Below the pieces are notes generated by a model. It did not search any database and was not told the DNA's origin. It saw only the letters and a program-made list of their open reading frames with translations. DNA of 64,000 nucleotides, from the NCBI GenBank assembly GCA_030549335.1, contig CM060191.1, positions 60,461,947-60,525,946 on the forward strand. The letters are read 5' to 3'. Positions 48,331 to 59,717 of the stretch are shown here, one piece after another. Made by a program: the position numbers and the translations under genes. Each line of letters starts with the position of its first letter. Within the stretch, counting starts at the first letter, position 1. This DNA comes from Pontederia crassipes (Eukaryota; Streptophyta; Magnoliopsida; Commelinales; Pontederiaceae).

Positions 48331-48990
48331 CGGCGAAGAGGAGTAGAGGGGCGATCGATGAAAGAAGAAGAAGAGAGCGGCCGGCCGATGTTCTATTGAA
48401 GAGAGGTCAACAGTGACGACGATGGCTGGTCGATGAATGTCTGGAGAGCAGAGGGTAAAAGAGAGAGAGAGAGCGAAGGAAACCGCCAGAGGTGGTGGTC
48501 CAGGCGACTAGTGAAGAGAGAAGAGGGCGGCGGCGATCGTCATCGGACGACGGACGGTGGACGGTAGACGGTGGACGATGGGAGGGTTTGGTCGGATGGC
48601 CGGAGTTCAAGGTGAAGTCACAGGCGGTGGCTAGTGCAGCCATCGAGTGGAGGAAAGGAAATGGGTCGAGCGATCGAGCGATCGATTTCATATACTACGC
48701 AATTTTGGCATATACCGGTCGACCGATCATGTACAACGGTCGACCGGATAGTTCAAGATGTTAGCCGGTCGCAGTGATATACCGATCGACCGATGTATCA
48801 TATCGGTCGACCGATCCTAGTTTGTCTCAAAATTCACAGTAGTCGACCGGTTCTTCCAGTCGGTCGACCGATCTTTTCCTGTCTTTTTCAAAATTTGAAC
48901 CATTAAAATCATGTTCCGAAGATATATATCATACAAATGTAAGTGTTGTGCAACACTTTTAAGAATGTCAAAAGTAATATTGCATAACCA
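48331..48990 (-). repeat. GA-rich stretch and GGTCGACCG palindromes of the Sirevirus-like element
   Basis: 48440-48560 is GA/GGAC-rich (GGACGGTGGACGGTAGACGG). 48715-48885 contains about six copies of GGTCGACCGAT/GGTCGACCGG. These are the same palindromes as in the LTRs, here lying between pol and the extra ORF. Confidence 0.65.
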
Positions 48991-49039
48991 AATCACTTTT
49001 ACTTAGAATTGATATACAATCAAGATTTAATCATTCCTA

Positions 49040-50352
49040 ATTCCCTTCTAAGCATGCAAAACCGTTCTTCACTCAACGGTTTTGTAAATATGTGTGCAAG
49101 TTGAACTTCCGTGGACACATGTTCAATGAAAATGTCCTTAAGGGTCACATGTTCTCTAATTAAATGATATCACAAGTCAATGTGTTTAGTTCTAGAGTGT
49201 TGAATTAGATTTTTGGTCATTTTCTATAACACTTGTGTTATCGCACTTCATGGGTACATTGAAACAATTTACACTATAATCAAATAATTATTGTTTTACC
49301 CATAGTATTTGTGCACAATAACTATCGACGGCTATATATTCGACTTTGGCGGTAGAAAGTACAATTGAGTTTTGTTTCTTGCTAGCTCATGAAATGATAG
49401 AGCTATCAAGAAAGAAATACATCCCACTAGTGCTTTTTCTATCAACTTTACACCCAGCAAAATTCGCATCGGTGTAGGCATGCAATTCAAATGGGGAATT
49501 TCTATCGTACCAAATGTCTAATTCACATTATGTTTTAAATAGCGCATTATTCTTTTTACAACGATTAAATGTGATTCTTTGAGAGCGGATTGGAACCTAG
49601 CACATAAGCACACACTAAACATTATATCTGACCTAGATGCCGTAAAATAGAGCAAGCTACCAATCATACCTCTGTACTTTTTTTATCAATGGACTTACCT
49701 TTTTTATCTTTATCCATTTTTGTATTAGTGCTCATTGGGGTTGTGTTCGGCTTGCATTCGTTCATTCCGAATCTTTTAAGTAACTCCCTTGTATATTTTT
49801 CTTAATTGAGAAAAATGTCTTCCTTGAATTGTTTCACTTGTAGGCCTAGAAAGAATGTGAGCTCTCCTACAAGACTTATCTCAAATTCTTGTTGCATAAG
49901 AGTTTCAAACTCTTTGCATAGGCATTCATTAGTAGCACCGTAAATAATATTATCAACATAAATGTGGACTATTAGAATATCATTTTTAAATTTAAAAACA
50001 ATGTGTTGTCAACTTTTCCTTTTTGAAAACCATTTTCAATTAAAAATGAACTTAATCTTTCATACCAAGATTGAGGAGCTTGTTTCAATCCATAAAGAAC
50101 TTTTGAAAGTTTGAAAACATGATTAGAAAAATCTAGATTTTCGAAACCTTGAGTTTGTACAACATAAACTTCCTCATTTATAAAACCATTCAAAAAGACC
50201 GATTTAACAAGCCAAACTTTTTCCAAATACACTTTGTTATTCTTACGAATATTATCTATACCAATTATTCTTCCTTTGCTATTGTCTCCAAAAGTGACTT
50301 TTCCTCTATTTTTCTTTTCCAAATTGATGAAATTTGATGCATCACCGGTCAT
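49040..50352 (-). pseudogene. Pol remains of the Sirevirus-like element
   Basis: Near 49040-49120 the minus strand reads HVSTEVQLAHIFTKPLSEERF, the classic end of copia RNase H. Near 50000-50210 VKSVFLNGFINEEVYV and YGLKQAPQSWYERL are copia reverse transcriptase. MTGDASNFINL near 50320 belongs to the gag-pre-integrase side. Fossil with many breaks. Confidence 0.85.
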
Positions 50353-50534
50353 ATGTCTTGAGCATCCACTATCAAAATAACATTTACCTTCATTGTATTT
50401 AGAATTTTCCTACAAGAAAGAAATTAAGAGTTTCATCTTTTTGGTACCCAAGCTTGCTTGGGTTCATATAAGTTAGTAATGGTCCTTTTCGGAACCCAAA
50501 TTTTCTTCATCCCTTTACTTATTCCTCTCATAAT

Positions 50535-52110
50535 TCAGCAATAATAAGAATAATGCCCTTTATATGCACAATGAAAACAAATAATATGTGATCTTGTGTG
50601 ATCATGCGATGCTTTAACAAATAAAATCCTTTTGTCATTCTTCTTTTTAAAAGAATTGAAACCAAGTCCCTTTTTGTTTGAAGATGTTCTAAATCCACTA
50701 AGCATGACATCTAACATTTTCCTTCCATTTGAGAATTTTTCAAGTTCAATTTTCAAGTTATTAATTTCTTTGTTCAAACATGCACTTTCTCCATTTTGTT
50801 TTTCACATAATGATTTTAGTGCACTATTTTTTATTTTCAATTCTTCAATTGAGAATTCCAAGCTAGAGTTTTCTTCGTTCAATATATTAATATTTTCACA
50901 TGTTTTAACATTCTTATTCTTCTTTTGCAAATTTTCAAGCTCTATTTTTTTATCATAATATTTCTTTTTTAGACATCCATATTTATTAATAAGAATTCTA
51001 AACTCCTTATGCACATTAAAATATTCACTATCACTAGAGTAAGATGAGTTAGATAATACCTCATGACTATTAGCTATTAGACATATATAGGCTTCTTCGT
51101 CATCACTAGAGGAGGTGTTGGAATCATTTTCTTTATCTTCGCTTTTATCCCAAGTGGCTTGAAGAGCCTTTTTCTTCCTTCTTAAGCTTTCTTCATCTTT
51201 CTCCTTTTTGATCAAATTTGGACATTCATTTTTGTAGTGTCCAATCTTTTGGCATTCAAAGCAAATTATTTGACTTTTGCTTAATGACGATTTTCTCTTT
51301 GTGAAGTCTTTCTTCTTCTTTTGCTTAACAAACCTGAGATATTTGTCAAGTTTTTTTGCATATATGGAAATGTTCTTTTCATGAAGATCATCATCCTCTT
51401 CACTTGTATCTTCCTCATCTTTATTTGCCTTCAATCTAATGTTTTCCTTTTTAGAGTATTTGCTTCTTCATCATCCTTCATCCCGATCTCATAGGTTAAG
51501 AGTGAACCTATAAAATCATCAAAGTCTAACTTGTTTAAGTTCTTTTCTTCAATCACCGTCCTCTTTGTATGCCATTTGGAGGAGAGAGACCTCAGAAACT
51601 TTCACTTTTTGAGAGTTAATCCTTGGCTCGTGCAAAGAGGCTAAGCCATTTATAATATCATTAAAGCGAACGACCATCTCATTTATAGATTCATTTTCAA
51701 GCATTTTGAAAGAATCATATTGATGATTTAAAATATTTAATTTAGACTCCTTAATTTTATCCCTTCCTTCATGAGTAATAATAAGTTTCTTCTAAATCTC
51801 ATTAGCACTTTTACAACTACAAATCTGATTAAACTTTATTGGATTCAAAGCACAATAAAAAAATATTTTTAGCTTTCCAGTCTAGTTTTATTAAAAGTTT
51901 TTCTCCTTCGGTAAATTATAAAGGTTTTTTTACTAAAATCAAAACATTTTTTAATAATATCTCACGTATCAATATCAATAGGACAAACATAGGCTTGCAT
52001 CCTAATTTTCCAATATGCAAAATTTGATGCATTAAAAAGTGGAGGATGATTAATATATTGACTTTCGAAAAAATTGAAACCACTTGATGCCATAGCTCTA
52101 AAGGTGTTTT
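50535..52110 (-). pseudogene. Gag region of the Sirevirus-like element
   Basis: The minus strand holds the zinc knuckle CFECQKIGHYKNEC (near 51230-51270), a lysine/glutamate-rich stretch, a long segment with heptad-like leucines (ENLQKKNKNV...LKIELEKF) and a second knuckle-like CFHCAYKGHYSYYC (near 50540-50580). The N-terminal gag part lies at 51.4-52.1 kb. Long gag proteins with a coiled coil are typical of Sireviruses. Fossil. Confidence 0.8.
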
Positions 52111-52133
52111 AAATCTTAAAACTAGAGCAATCC

Positions 52134-52145
52134 GCTCTGATACTA
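52134..52145 (-). other. Primer binding site of the Sirevirus-like element
   Basis: The minus strand reads TAGTATCAGAGC two bases after the LTR end. It is one base off the initiator-Met site. Confidence 0.75.
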
Positions 52146-52147
52146 AT

Positions 52148-53112
52148 TGTAGGATCAAAAGCACCAAGGGGGTGAATTGGTGTATAAAATTTTTTTTGTA
52201 AAGTCATTTTTGAAAAAATTAATAAAACCGATCACAAGCAAATAAAGATAAGACGTAAGTGAAAGATAAAAAACAAAATGATGACGAGGTTCGGCCTCAA
52301 CTCCTTGGTCTATGTCCCCGCTCTGATTTCTCGACCTCAAGACCGTCAGAGATCCACTATCTTTCACTTTTCTTGTAGGAAGAGAACAACCCTCTTTACA
52401 CAACATGTCTTCTTCTCCGCTCAAGAGGCAAGGCACACCTCTCAAGCTTACTAGATCAGAAAGAAAATGTTTCCCTTTAACTCTTTTCTTTTACAAAATT
52501 TTTCTCACACTCAAAGCTAAGAAAAGAAAAGGGGAGAAATTTACAATTTTGTGCTCAAGAACTTGAGAGGGGCTCTAGGATGATCTTGCTTGCTTAGATG
52601 ATTTTTCTTCAAGCTTTGGCACTCATTTTATAGGCTTTTAGAGGTGAGAATTCGTTCAAAAAATCTTCCACAATTTTCTCCTTAAAATAATAGTCGTTAC
52701 TGTTCATTTGACTGTATGACCGGTCGACCGATCAATGTGACCGTTGTTGTATTTTCTACGTTTTGACGTTGTCCGATCGATCGGTCCTTCGACCGGTACA
52801 TTAAACGATAATGCCTCGACATTGACCGGTACATATCATTCTCGATCGGTGTATCAACCGGTATAGTCTCGACGTCAATCGGTATAATCTGGTCTTCTCT
52901 TCCGCTGAATATCAATCGACTAGTATCCTTGGCCGGTTGACCGATGGGTCGATTGGTCGTGTGCTGAAAATTTTTCTTTTGATTTTAACTTAACGATTTC
53001 TTCTGCAAATGTGGTCATATCAATCTTACACCTGCATTATCATCACTTGAGCATAGATTAATAACTTTTATGTCCATTTTAATTTATTATCATCAAAACA
53101 TAGGATTCAACA
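52148..53112 (-). repeat. 5' LTR of the Sirevirus-like element, 965 bp
   Basis: On the minus strand it runs TGTTGAATCCTATGTTTTGA to GCTTTTGATCCTACA. It has the same layout as the solo LTRs: GGTCGACCGG palindromes (52720-52960), a TATA-like TATAAAATGAG on the minus strand near 52625, GAGGTCGAGAAATCAGAGC, then ACACCAATTCACCCCCTTGG near its end. Confidence 0.88.
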
Positions 53113-53423
53113 TGATTTCTTCCTTCCTCCATTTGGAACTAAAAATGTGTTTAGTGGAATCTTCGTTGGTCTCAAGGTCGAGAAATCGGAGTAGGATGTA
53201 AGTTAAGGTATGGTCGAACCTCATCAACAGACTATCGTGCACCTTATGTTTGTCTTTCTCTTTCCCTCTCCTTCCTACTCTATTATACATGTGATTTGAT
53301 CATTATTGTATTGGTTTAAAGTTTAACGAATTGATCTTAAGTTTTCACGATGATTTTTATAAAATTAATATTTTTGATAAAACACTAATTCACTCCTCCC
53401 TCTTGGTGGCTTGTGATTCAACA
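53113..53423 (+). mobile_element. Right part of the outermost, interrupted Sirevirus-like LTR
   Basis: TTCTTCCTTCCTCCATTTGGAAC, GTGGAATCTTCGTTGGTCTC and the ending CTCTTGGTGG...GATTCAACA are collinear with the ends of the LTRs at 26407 and 53766. It continues the LTR that stops at 24104. Confidence 0.7.
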
Positions 53424-53765
53424 CCTCTGATGGCTGGCCGACCCGATGTCTCAACCTCGTCCTCTCTCTCACACACACACTCTCACTCTCTCTCTCAGCA
53501 AGGAAAGAGGGATATCGACTAGGGAAGCAGACTACTTTGACAGGAAAAGGGGAAGAGCGTGAGAGGTAAGTTTTGGACGGCGAGAGAGATGGCATCGAGG
53601 GTTTGGAAGATCGTTGAAACTATTTTTTTCCTTGAACCGATTTAGATTTGTTCAGATTAGAAATCAAGTTGTGGAGAAATCTTGTCTGTTGAACCAAGAT
53701 GGGAGAGTTACAACGATGAGGATTAACATATTTGAGGGTGAGATCAAGTTTTTTTATCTCACCCT
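53424..53765. repeat. Intergenic, homologous to the CT-rich duplication at 22.9 kb
   Basis: CTCAACCTCGTCCTCTCTCTC, CAAGGAAAGAGGG and CTAGGGAAG resemble the repeated unit at 22.87-23.09 kb, so the nest sits inside or beside that repeat. No gene is recognised. Confidence 0.5.
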
Positions 53766-54953
53766 TGTTGGATCTAAGTTTTAGTGATATATAAAATTAT
53801 ATTTTGATGATACAAAGCTCGAAAGATTATAGTTAAAATGCTGAAAAAAGTTTAAAGAAAAAGGGATAACTTTATGCACTACACTTTGATTAAATCATGA
53901 TCCTATTAGATTTTGGATTAATCATAAACATCAAAGTTGTAGAGAATTCTATTATATTTTCATAGAATAAAAATTTATCTCATTTGGATAACTGTGCAAA
54001 AAGCTTAAAATAGTGCAGGGTGATCGAGCTGCCGATTGGAAAATAGGTCGATCGGTCAGGAACACAGGTCGACTGGTCCAGAATATCGATCGACCGCTTC
54101 AGAACACAGGTCGACCGGTCAGTTCAGAAAATGTCCAATTTCAACTAGCAAAATATTGAGATTGTACCGGTCGAGGTACCGGTCGACCTAACAGTGCAGA
54201 ATTCGCCAACGATCACATTTTTCATAAAAGAAAGTGTACCAGTCGATCGGTCCATATGTGTGGTCGATCGGCCTCCGAGTCAAATGAACAGTAACAATTA
54301 AATTTGAAGAAGAAAATTATGGAATGATTTTTGGACGATTTTTTCATTTGCAGAAGCCTATAAAAGTTGTGTCAAAGCTAGAAGGAAGAGCTTTCATCCA
54401 AGCCTTGAAGAAAAACTTCAAGTTATCAAAAGAAGACATTCTTCTTGAAGTTTTCATTTTTAGTTTTCTCTTCTTTTTTCTTCTTCTCTTGTGAGCTTAG
54501 CTTTGTAAAAGAGAGAAACATTATATTTAGAAAAATATTGAGAGAGCTTATGTGTAAAAGAGGTTCAAAATCTTACATCTTGAGCGAGAGAAAAGATTAG
54601 CTTCCTATGAGGAGAGGTTGCCTTGCCTCTTGAAGCGAAGAAAAAGTGGTTGATGTAAATGTTGTTCTTCCTTGCCCATTTGGAATTAAGGAAGAGTTTT
54701 AGTGGAATCTCCGACGGTCTCGAGGTTGAGAAGTCGGAGCGGGGACGTAAGTCAAAGTGTGGCCGAACCTTGTCAACAAGCACCCTGTGTTTGCATTTAA
54801 TTTTTTTTCTCTCTCTCTCCCTCTAATATTGAATTTATGATCTGAATTGTAAAGGATTTAAGAATCGATTTTAAGCTTCCGTGACGGTTTTTGTGAAATC
54901 GACATTTTCGAATTGAACATCAATTGACCACCCCCCTCCCCCCCGATCCTACA
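53766..54953 (+). mobile_element. Solo LTR of a Sirevirus-like copia element, 1,188 bp
   Basis: It runs TGTTGGATCTAAG to CCCCCGATCCTACA, flanked by ACCCT (53761-53765) and ACCTT (54954-54958), an imperfect target duplication. It shares the order of blocks with the solo LTR at 26407, including GTCGACCGG clusters at 54030-54280 and CCTATAAAAG at 54357-54366. Confidence 0.8.
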
Positions 54954-54957
54954 ACCT

Positions 54958-55945
54958 TAATTTTCCTATATATATTATTTATATAATATTAATTTAATAT
55001 AGATTGACAAAAAAATGGCAATAATATGACAAATATTAAGTAGCATTATATAATAACTTTTAATATAAATTTATAATAGAGTTATTTTGTGCATAAAATA
55101 TTTTAAAATTTTAATTATAACGAATCATCTTTTTTCTTAAATTTATTTGTCCAAAAATCATGTTGCCCTTCGTGAAAATTTTCAAAAAATCAAAATAAAT
55201 TGAAAAAAGTGGATTGGTAGGATTAAGGTAATCAAGATTGGGATCTTACATAAGATCGGAAGGGGACCATAAGATTGAAAATCATAAGATCGAATCGAGT
55301 ATGGTAAGATCTTGCCTATATATTAAAAAATAATTTAATATATAAAATTATATATAAATTAATTTCGTAAATAAATTTGTAATGATTTATATTATAAATA
55401 ATGTTAAATTGAGTACTAAGACTTCCTTTAAACACTTATATATTACTTATATAATAGTATTTTAGTGACTGAAATAATAAAAAATGACAATAATATGATT
55501 AATATGGAACACAATTGTTTTAAATAATTTTTAACATTCCTTGACAGTAAAGTTATTTTGTGAAAAAAAAAATATTTTTTAAAAATTTTAATTATAACCA
55601 ATCATCTTTCTCTTAATTTTATTTCCCCAAAATTTATGTTGCACTTGGTGAAATATTAAAAGAATTGAAAAAAAATTAAAATGGTAGGATTGGTAAGATC
55701 TTACAATCTTACTGATCCTACAAAAATGATCTCAAATTTGAGACCAGGATCACAAATCTTAGATAGGATCATACGATTTTTATTGCGATTTTGATAACCT
55801 TGGGTAGGATAAGATCCTACCGATCCTACAATCTTGCTATTATGATTCTATCGATCCTACAAAAATGATTTTAAAGTTGAGATCGAGATTGCACATCTTA
55901 AGTAGGATCGTATGATTAAGATCGTGATTTTGATAATCTTTAATA
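54958..55945. repeat. Tandem repeat of about 470 bp with internal GATCCTAC repeats
   Basis: GTTATTTTGTG...TTTTAATTATAACGAATCATC near 55082 recurs near 55553 with CAATCATC, and other blocks keep the same spacing of about 470 bp. Within 55690-55940 a sub-repeat of about 128 bp recurs (GATCCTACAAAAATGAT twice, each followed by GAG.CC/CGAG, GTAGGATCGTA and GATTTTGATAA). A third partial copy is at 22.7 kb. No gene. Confidence 0.65.
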
Positions 55946-56039
55946 AAACTAAATGACTATGTTAAGACTAATCCTAATGCCATCTACAACGGTCACCGAG
56001 CAAGCCACTACAAAACCATCCTTAATTAGGTCTCTCATC

Positions 56040-56054
56040 TGCATGAATCCAAAT

Positions 56055-56085
<31 letters not shown>

Positions 56086-56626
56086 AGCCTTATCCCACTA
56101 GGTGGGGTCGGCTACATGGATCATACGACGTCATTTCGCTCATTCGTTGATCCATGTTCATGAGATTCGACAGGATTTTACGCTGGCTGTCGGGGCCTAA
56201 CACAACCCTCCTCCTTTATCCGGGCTTGGGACCGGCTATAAAACATAGGCGGAGTTATTCAAGATGATAACAAGTGGTAGCCAATTTTAGTGGCTAAAAG
56301 TATTTTAAACAAGTAACTGTATTTGACATAAAAAATTACATGAAATCAAAGAAAGTGTTTTTGGAGCTACTCCAAATCTACTCAAAGGACTATGAACAAA
56401 ATTGGCATACAAGGTATACCCCTTCTAGAGAAATACAGGTATAAAAATGATTCTTCTCCAAGGAGGAAGAATTGAAGTCATAAAATGGTGAAATTTCGGA
56501 AGATAGATGACTCTTATATAATTACTTTTGTCTTGTGCCATTTGAATCAGTTATTACAGTAATAGGACGTTGCTGATACTTTTTGCTTATTTGAGGGAGG
56601 AATGATACGTTGCATGAATCCAAATA
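56040..56626 (-). mobile_element. Retroposon with 16-bp target duplication and RTE/Au-type 3' tail
   Basis: TGCATGAATCCAAATA occurs at 56040-56055 and 56611-56626. The 555 bp between them begin, on the plus strand, with nine CAA units, AAAGCCTTATCCCACTAGG and TGGGGTCGGCTACATGGAT, the reverse complement of a plant RTE-type LINE 3' end (minus: GCCGACCCCAC, then WDKAL, then TTG repeats). A second known-looking block at about 56185-56245 (GGGCCTAACACAACCCTCC, GGGCTTGGGACCGGC) follows. The remaining 365 bp on the 5' side of the element match nothing I know. No protein is encoded. Confidence 0.8.
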
Positions 56627-57470
56627 TAAAAAAAAAATCATGAGTACAAATATACTCAATACGTAGGGTCTGACCATAATCAATAATTAATACTCAAGAT
56701 ATATGATCAACAAAATCACAACCGAACATATAGAATGATACAATGCCATAATCAATGGATCAATGACATAATTAATCAATATAATGATAAATCAATATAA
56801 TGAATCAATTTGACACTATTTAATTTAACAATTTTTAATTCAATAATCAATAGTTATTGGCCGATAATAATTCAATTCAATAAGGCAAAAGAAATTGTCA
56901 ATCAATGTCAATATCCAAATGACCATGATCGATATAATTATGTTCGATTCAATTCAATTCATTTATTAATGTTTGAAATTATTCAATATAATAGAAAGCG
57001 GTCGATCAATTAAGAGAATTCCATGACCAATGGGGGTAACAATATCAATGATTTGTGATGGCGGGAGATCATGGCCAAACATATAGGACAATCATAGTTT
57101 CTTTAAAGAATGTCGTATCAAACATTTAGGTACACTATCTGTCCCATACAATTCAATGACAATATGACCCAAGCATCAGGGGCAATCAAAGAACATGAAA
57201 ATCTAGTAGCTTTCAGATTTTATCTTTTTTTTCCTAGCATGTCTATATTTAATAATTTAGTTTTAGGTTTGAATAAAACTCAATAAGGAGAAATCTACTC
57301 AATCAATACTCTATTCAATACCAAGATCGGATATGATAGCATTTTGTTCAGATAGGATTTCAATATGATCAAGTATGATGATAATATAATCTGATATGAT
57401 AATCATATGATCAAGAATGATTATCAACACTAATAATCTAATTAAATAACCATTAAAACATAAAAGTAAT
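56627..57470. other. Intergenic, AT-rich
   Basis: Quasi-repetitive CAATATAATGA and TCAATAAT strings, plus ATGATCAAG/ATATGATAAT strings at 57330-57430. No gene is recognised. Confidence 0.5.
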
Positions 57471-57479
57471 CTTTCTAAC

Positions 57480-57870
57480 TTGAAAAAATGGTCTGTGTGG
57501 GAACACGATTTGTATTCCTACTTCTATCTTTTCACTTTGGCCGATCGAAAGTCAAGCCAAGTGTATGATGAATCCAGCCCAAATTGGCTCAATTCATGCC
57601 CTCTATGTGTTCAAAACTATTCCGTGTTCAAAAGAACATGGGCCGTGTTGCCTGGAACTCGGCCACGCAGTCGCAAACCCGATCTATGTTCAAATTCGGT
57701 TTATATTCTATAGAACCCAAGTCGTGTCGACTAGAACCTGGGCCGTGTTGAATAGAACTCGGACTGTGTCCTATCATTGCCAAAAAATTATATTTTTTGA
57801 CACAACTTTCGACCATCATAACTATGTCATACGCTATCCAATCGATGTAAAAGTTATACCACTACAATAG
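57480..57870. repeat. Degenerate repeat built on GGGCCGTGTTG...TAGAACTCGG
   Basis: Phrases GGGCCGTGTTGCCTGGAACTCGG, CGTGTCGACTAGAACCTGGGC and GGGCCGTGTTGAATAGAACTCGG (each partly) follow one another at 57640-57760, about 20-60 bases apart. It resembles the motif-rich part of an LTR, but I found no matching partner in the window. It keeps short frames open on both strands, which I do not take as coding. Confidence 0.5.
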
Positions 57871-59717
57871 ATGTATAAAGGAGAAGAGTCTAGGGTTCTA
57901 TGTCGCAGAAAATAGATGTCATAGGGATCGCCCTACGTACTTAAACATGGCTAAAAAATCAATCGGGGGTCTTGATGCTTGAAAATTGCACTAGTGTCGA
58001 ACTTTGGCCAGTGATTGCTCTCTATCCACATCCAAAAACTCACAAACAACGCTTGGATGATGATCTCTTATATGGGGGCTTCGAAATTAGTTGTGCAAAC
58101 GGAGGAGAAAGTAAGACTCATGATGCAAGAAATTTGTTTGACTACTAAGTATGTTCAGCCACCCTTTAATATCTATTTATAGGTTTACGGTAGGATTTTA
58201 ACTTATATTAGGTCCTGATCATCCATCGCTAATTAACCTTTGTTAATTTTTCATGCTTAATTAAATTTGAGTTTAATTGGTATTTCATAACCATCGATAA
58301 CAAATCAACCTCCACTCAAATTTCTTCTTTATCTTTCCAAATTCTCCTCTACTTTCTCCCTAATTTTGGAATGAAATAATTTCAAATAAATAAACAATGA
58401 GTTTTCATATCATTAAATAAATAAAATATCTTTTATTGATTTGTTAAATTGCCCATCATTACAATTGTAAAACTGAGTAATTTCATCCAACAAATATTTG
58501 GAGCTTTAAAAACCTTATTTTCTAACCCACTTCCCCTATTTTTTTGCAACCAACAATAAGCACATCCAAGCCCTTTCTCTTGTGGCTGAGTGATGCATAC
58601 AAAATTCAACATATAATTATTCTTACATTTAATTTTATTTTGATTCATTTTTTAATACTATGCATATTTTATGATCTTATTTAGTTAATTTTACAAAAAT
58701 GAAAATAATTCCAAGTTTTATATTTTATTGATTAGGATGCAAGTGAAAAAGATGTGAAACTAATGGAGCAAACGACACTCAAATCAGAGTTAAATCGAAA
58801 TAAAAAACTGAATAAAAATTGTCAATGTTAAAAATTGAATATAATGAGTCGTAATAGATTTGTAATAGTTGTAATAGGAAGGGGTCATGATAGACCTTTA
58901 ACAACCCATTAAATATCTAGTTTTGGACTAACGGACCATGACTACAAGTTATGAAAATATAATTTTTACTCTAATTTAGATGATGTAAGAGTCATTAAAT
59001 GAGTGTTACATATCATGAAAAAACAATTGTGAGACCATTACAAAGCAGTTATGGATTGTTACGAAGCTGGATTTCAAGATTTCTTTAATTTTTTTCGAGA
59101 ATTTTAAAGGCAAATCAAAGGGTTTAGGGCATTTTTTTTGTCCCATGAGGAGAGAGCATAGACGTGTGTGCCAAGTTCATGTAAAAATTTGTTGAACCGA
59201 TCGACTTGCTATAGTAAAGTCCGATTTGCTAGAGTAAATTGAGCCTAAAATTGATCTACCGCAAAGTGCACATCAGACGACTCAGCAGAACATTAAATTC
59301 TTAAAATTCTATATGTTATTTAAAATTATAGAATTCGGATGTGTCAACAAATAAAGTGTTAAGCTAACCCAATAGAAAGTAAATTCAAACATATCTTTAT
59401 TTTAAACCCTACCCATAAGGTCAGTCAAATTTTAATGTTGTACAGCCGACCAATAATGAGCACTCCCCCGTAGATTCAATTTTGTAAATCTGTAAACGTA
59501 CAAACAACTTTAAAATTAAAAGGAAAAAAAACTGTGGTTTCTCTGAACAAACTACATCACCGGCTCTATACAACTGAACCCCACCCCTCTTTACAAAAAT
59601 CTGAAATTTACAAAGAAAAGGAAGGTATCTGAGATGTTGTTGAATTCTCCAATCAATTATGATCCTAATTTCAGATATCCGCTGGTCGATCAGGCTCTCT
59701 GCAGAAACTGCTGATCT
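57871..59717. other. Intergenic DNA downstream of the receptor kinase
   Basis: No gene is seen. The 3' untranslated region of the kinase should lie in the last few hundred bases. On the minus strand an AATAAA is present near 59395-59400, about 320 bases after the stop, as a possible poly(A) signal. Confidence 0.4.

Larger units (their letters stand above)
24105..53112 (-). mobile_element. Sirevirus-like Ty1/copia element (minus strand), split by later insertions
   Basis: Its 5' LTR is 52148-53112. A copia primer site follows, then a long gag (50.5-52.1 kb), pol remains (49.0-50.35 kb) and an extra downstream ORF region (46.9-48.3 kb). Its 3' LTR is in two parts, 24105-24253 and 46299-46905, separated by an inserted Athila-like element. 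The long gag with a CCHC knuckle and a coiled-coil stretch, and an extra ORF after pol, are traits of the Sirevirus/Maximus lineage. The element is broken in many places. No target duplication is obvious. Confidence 0.75.
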
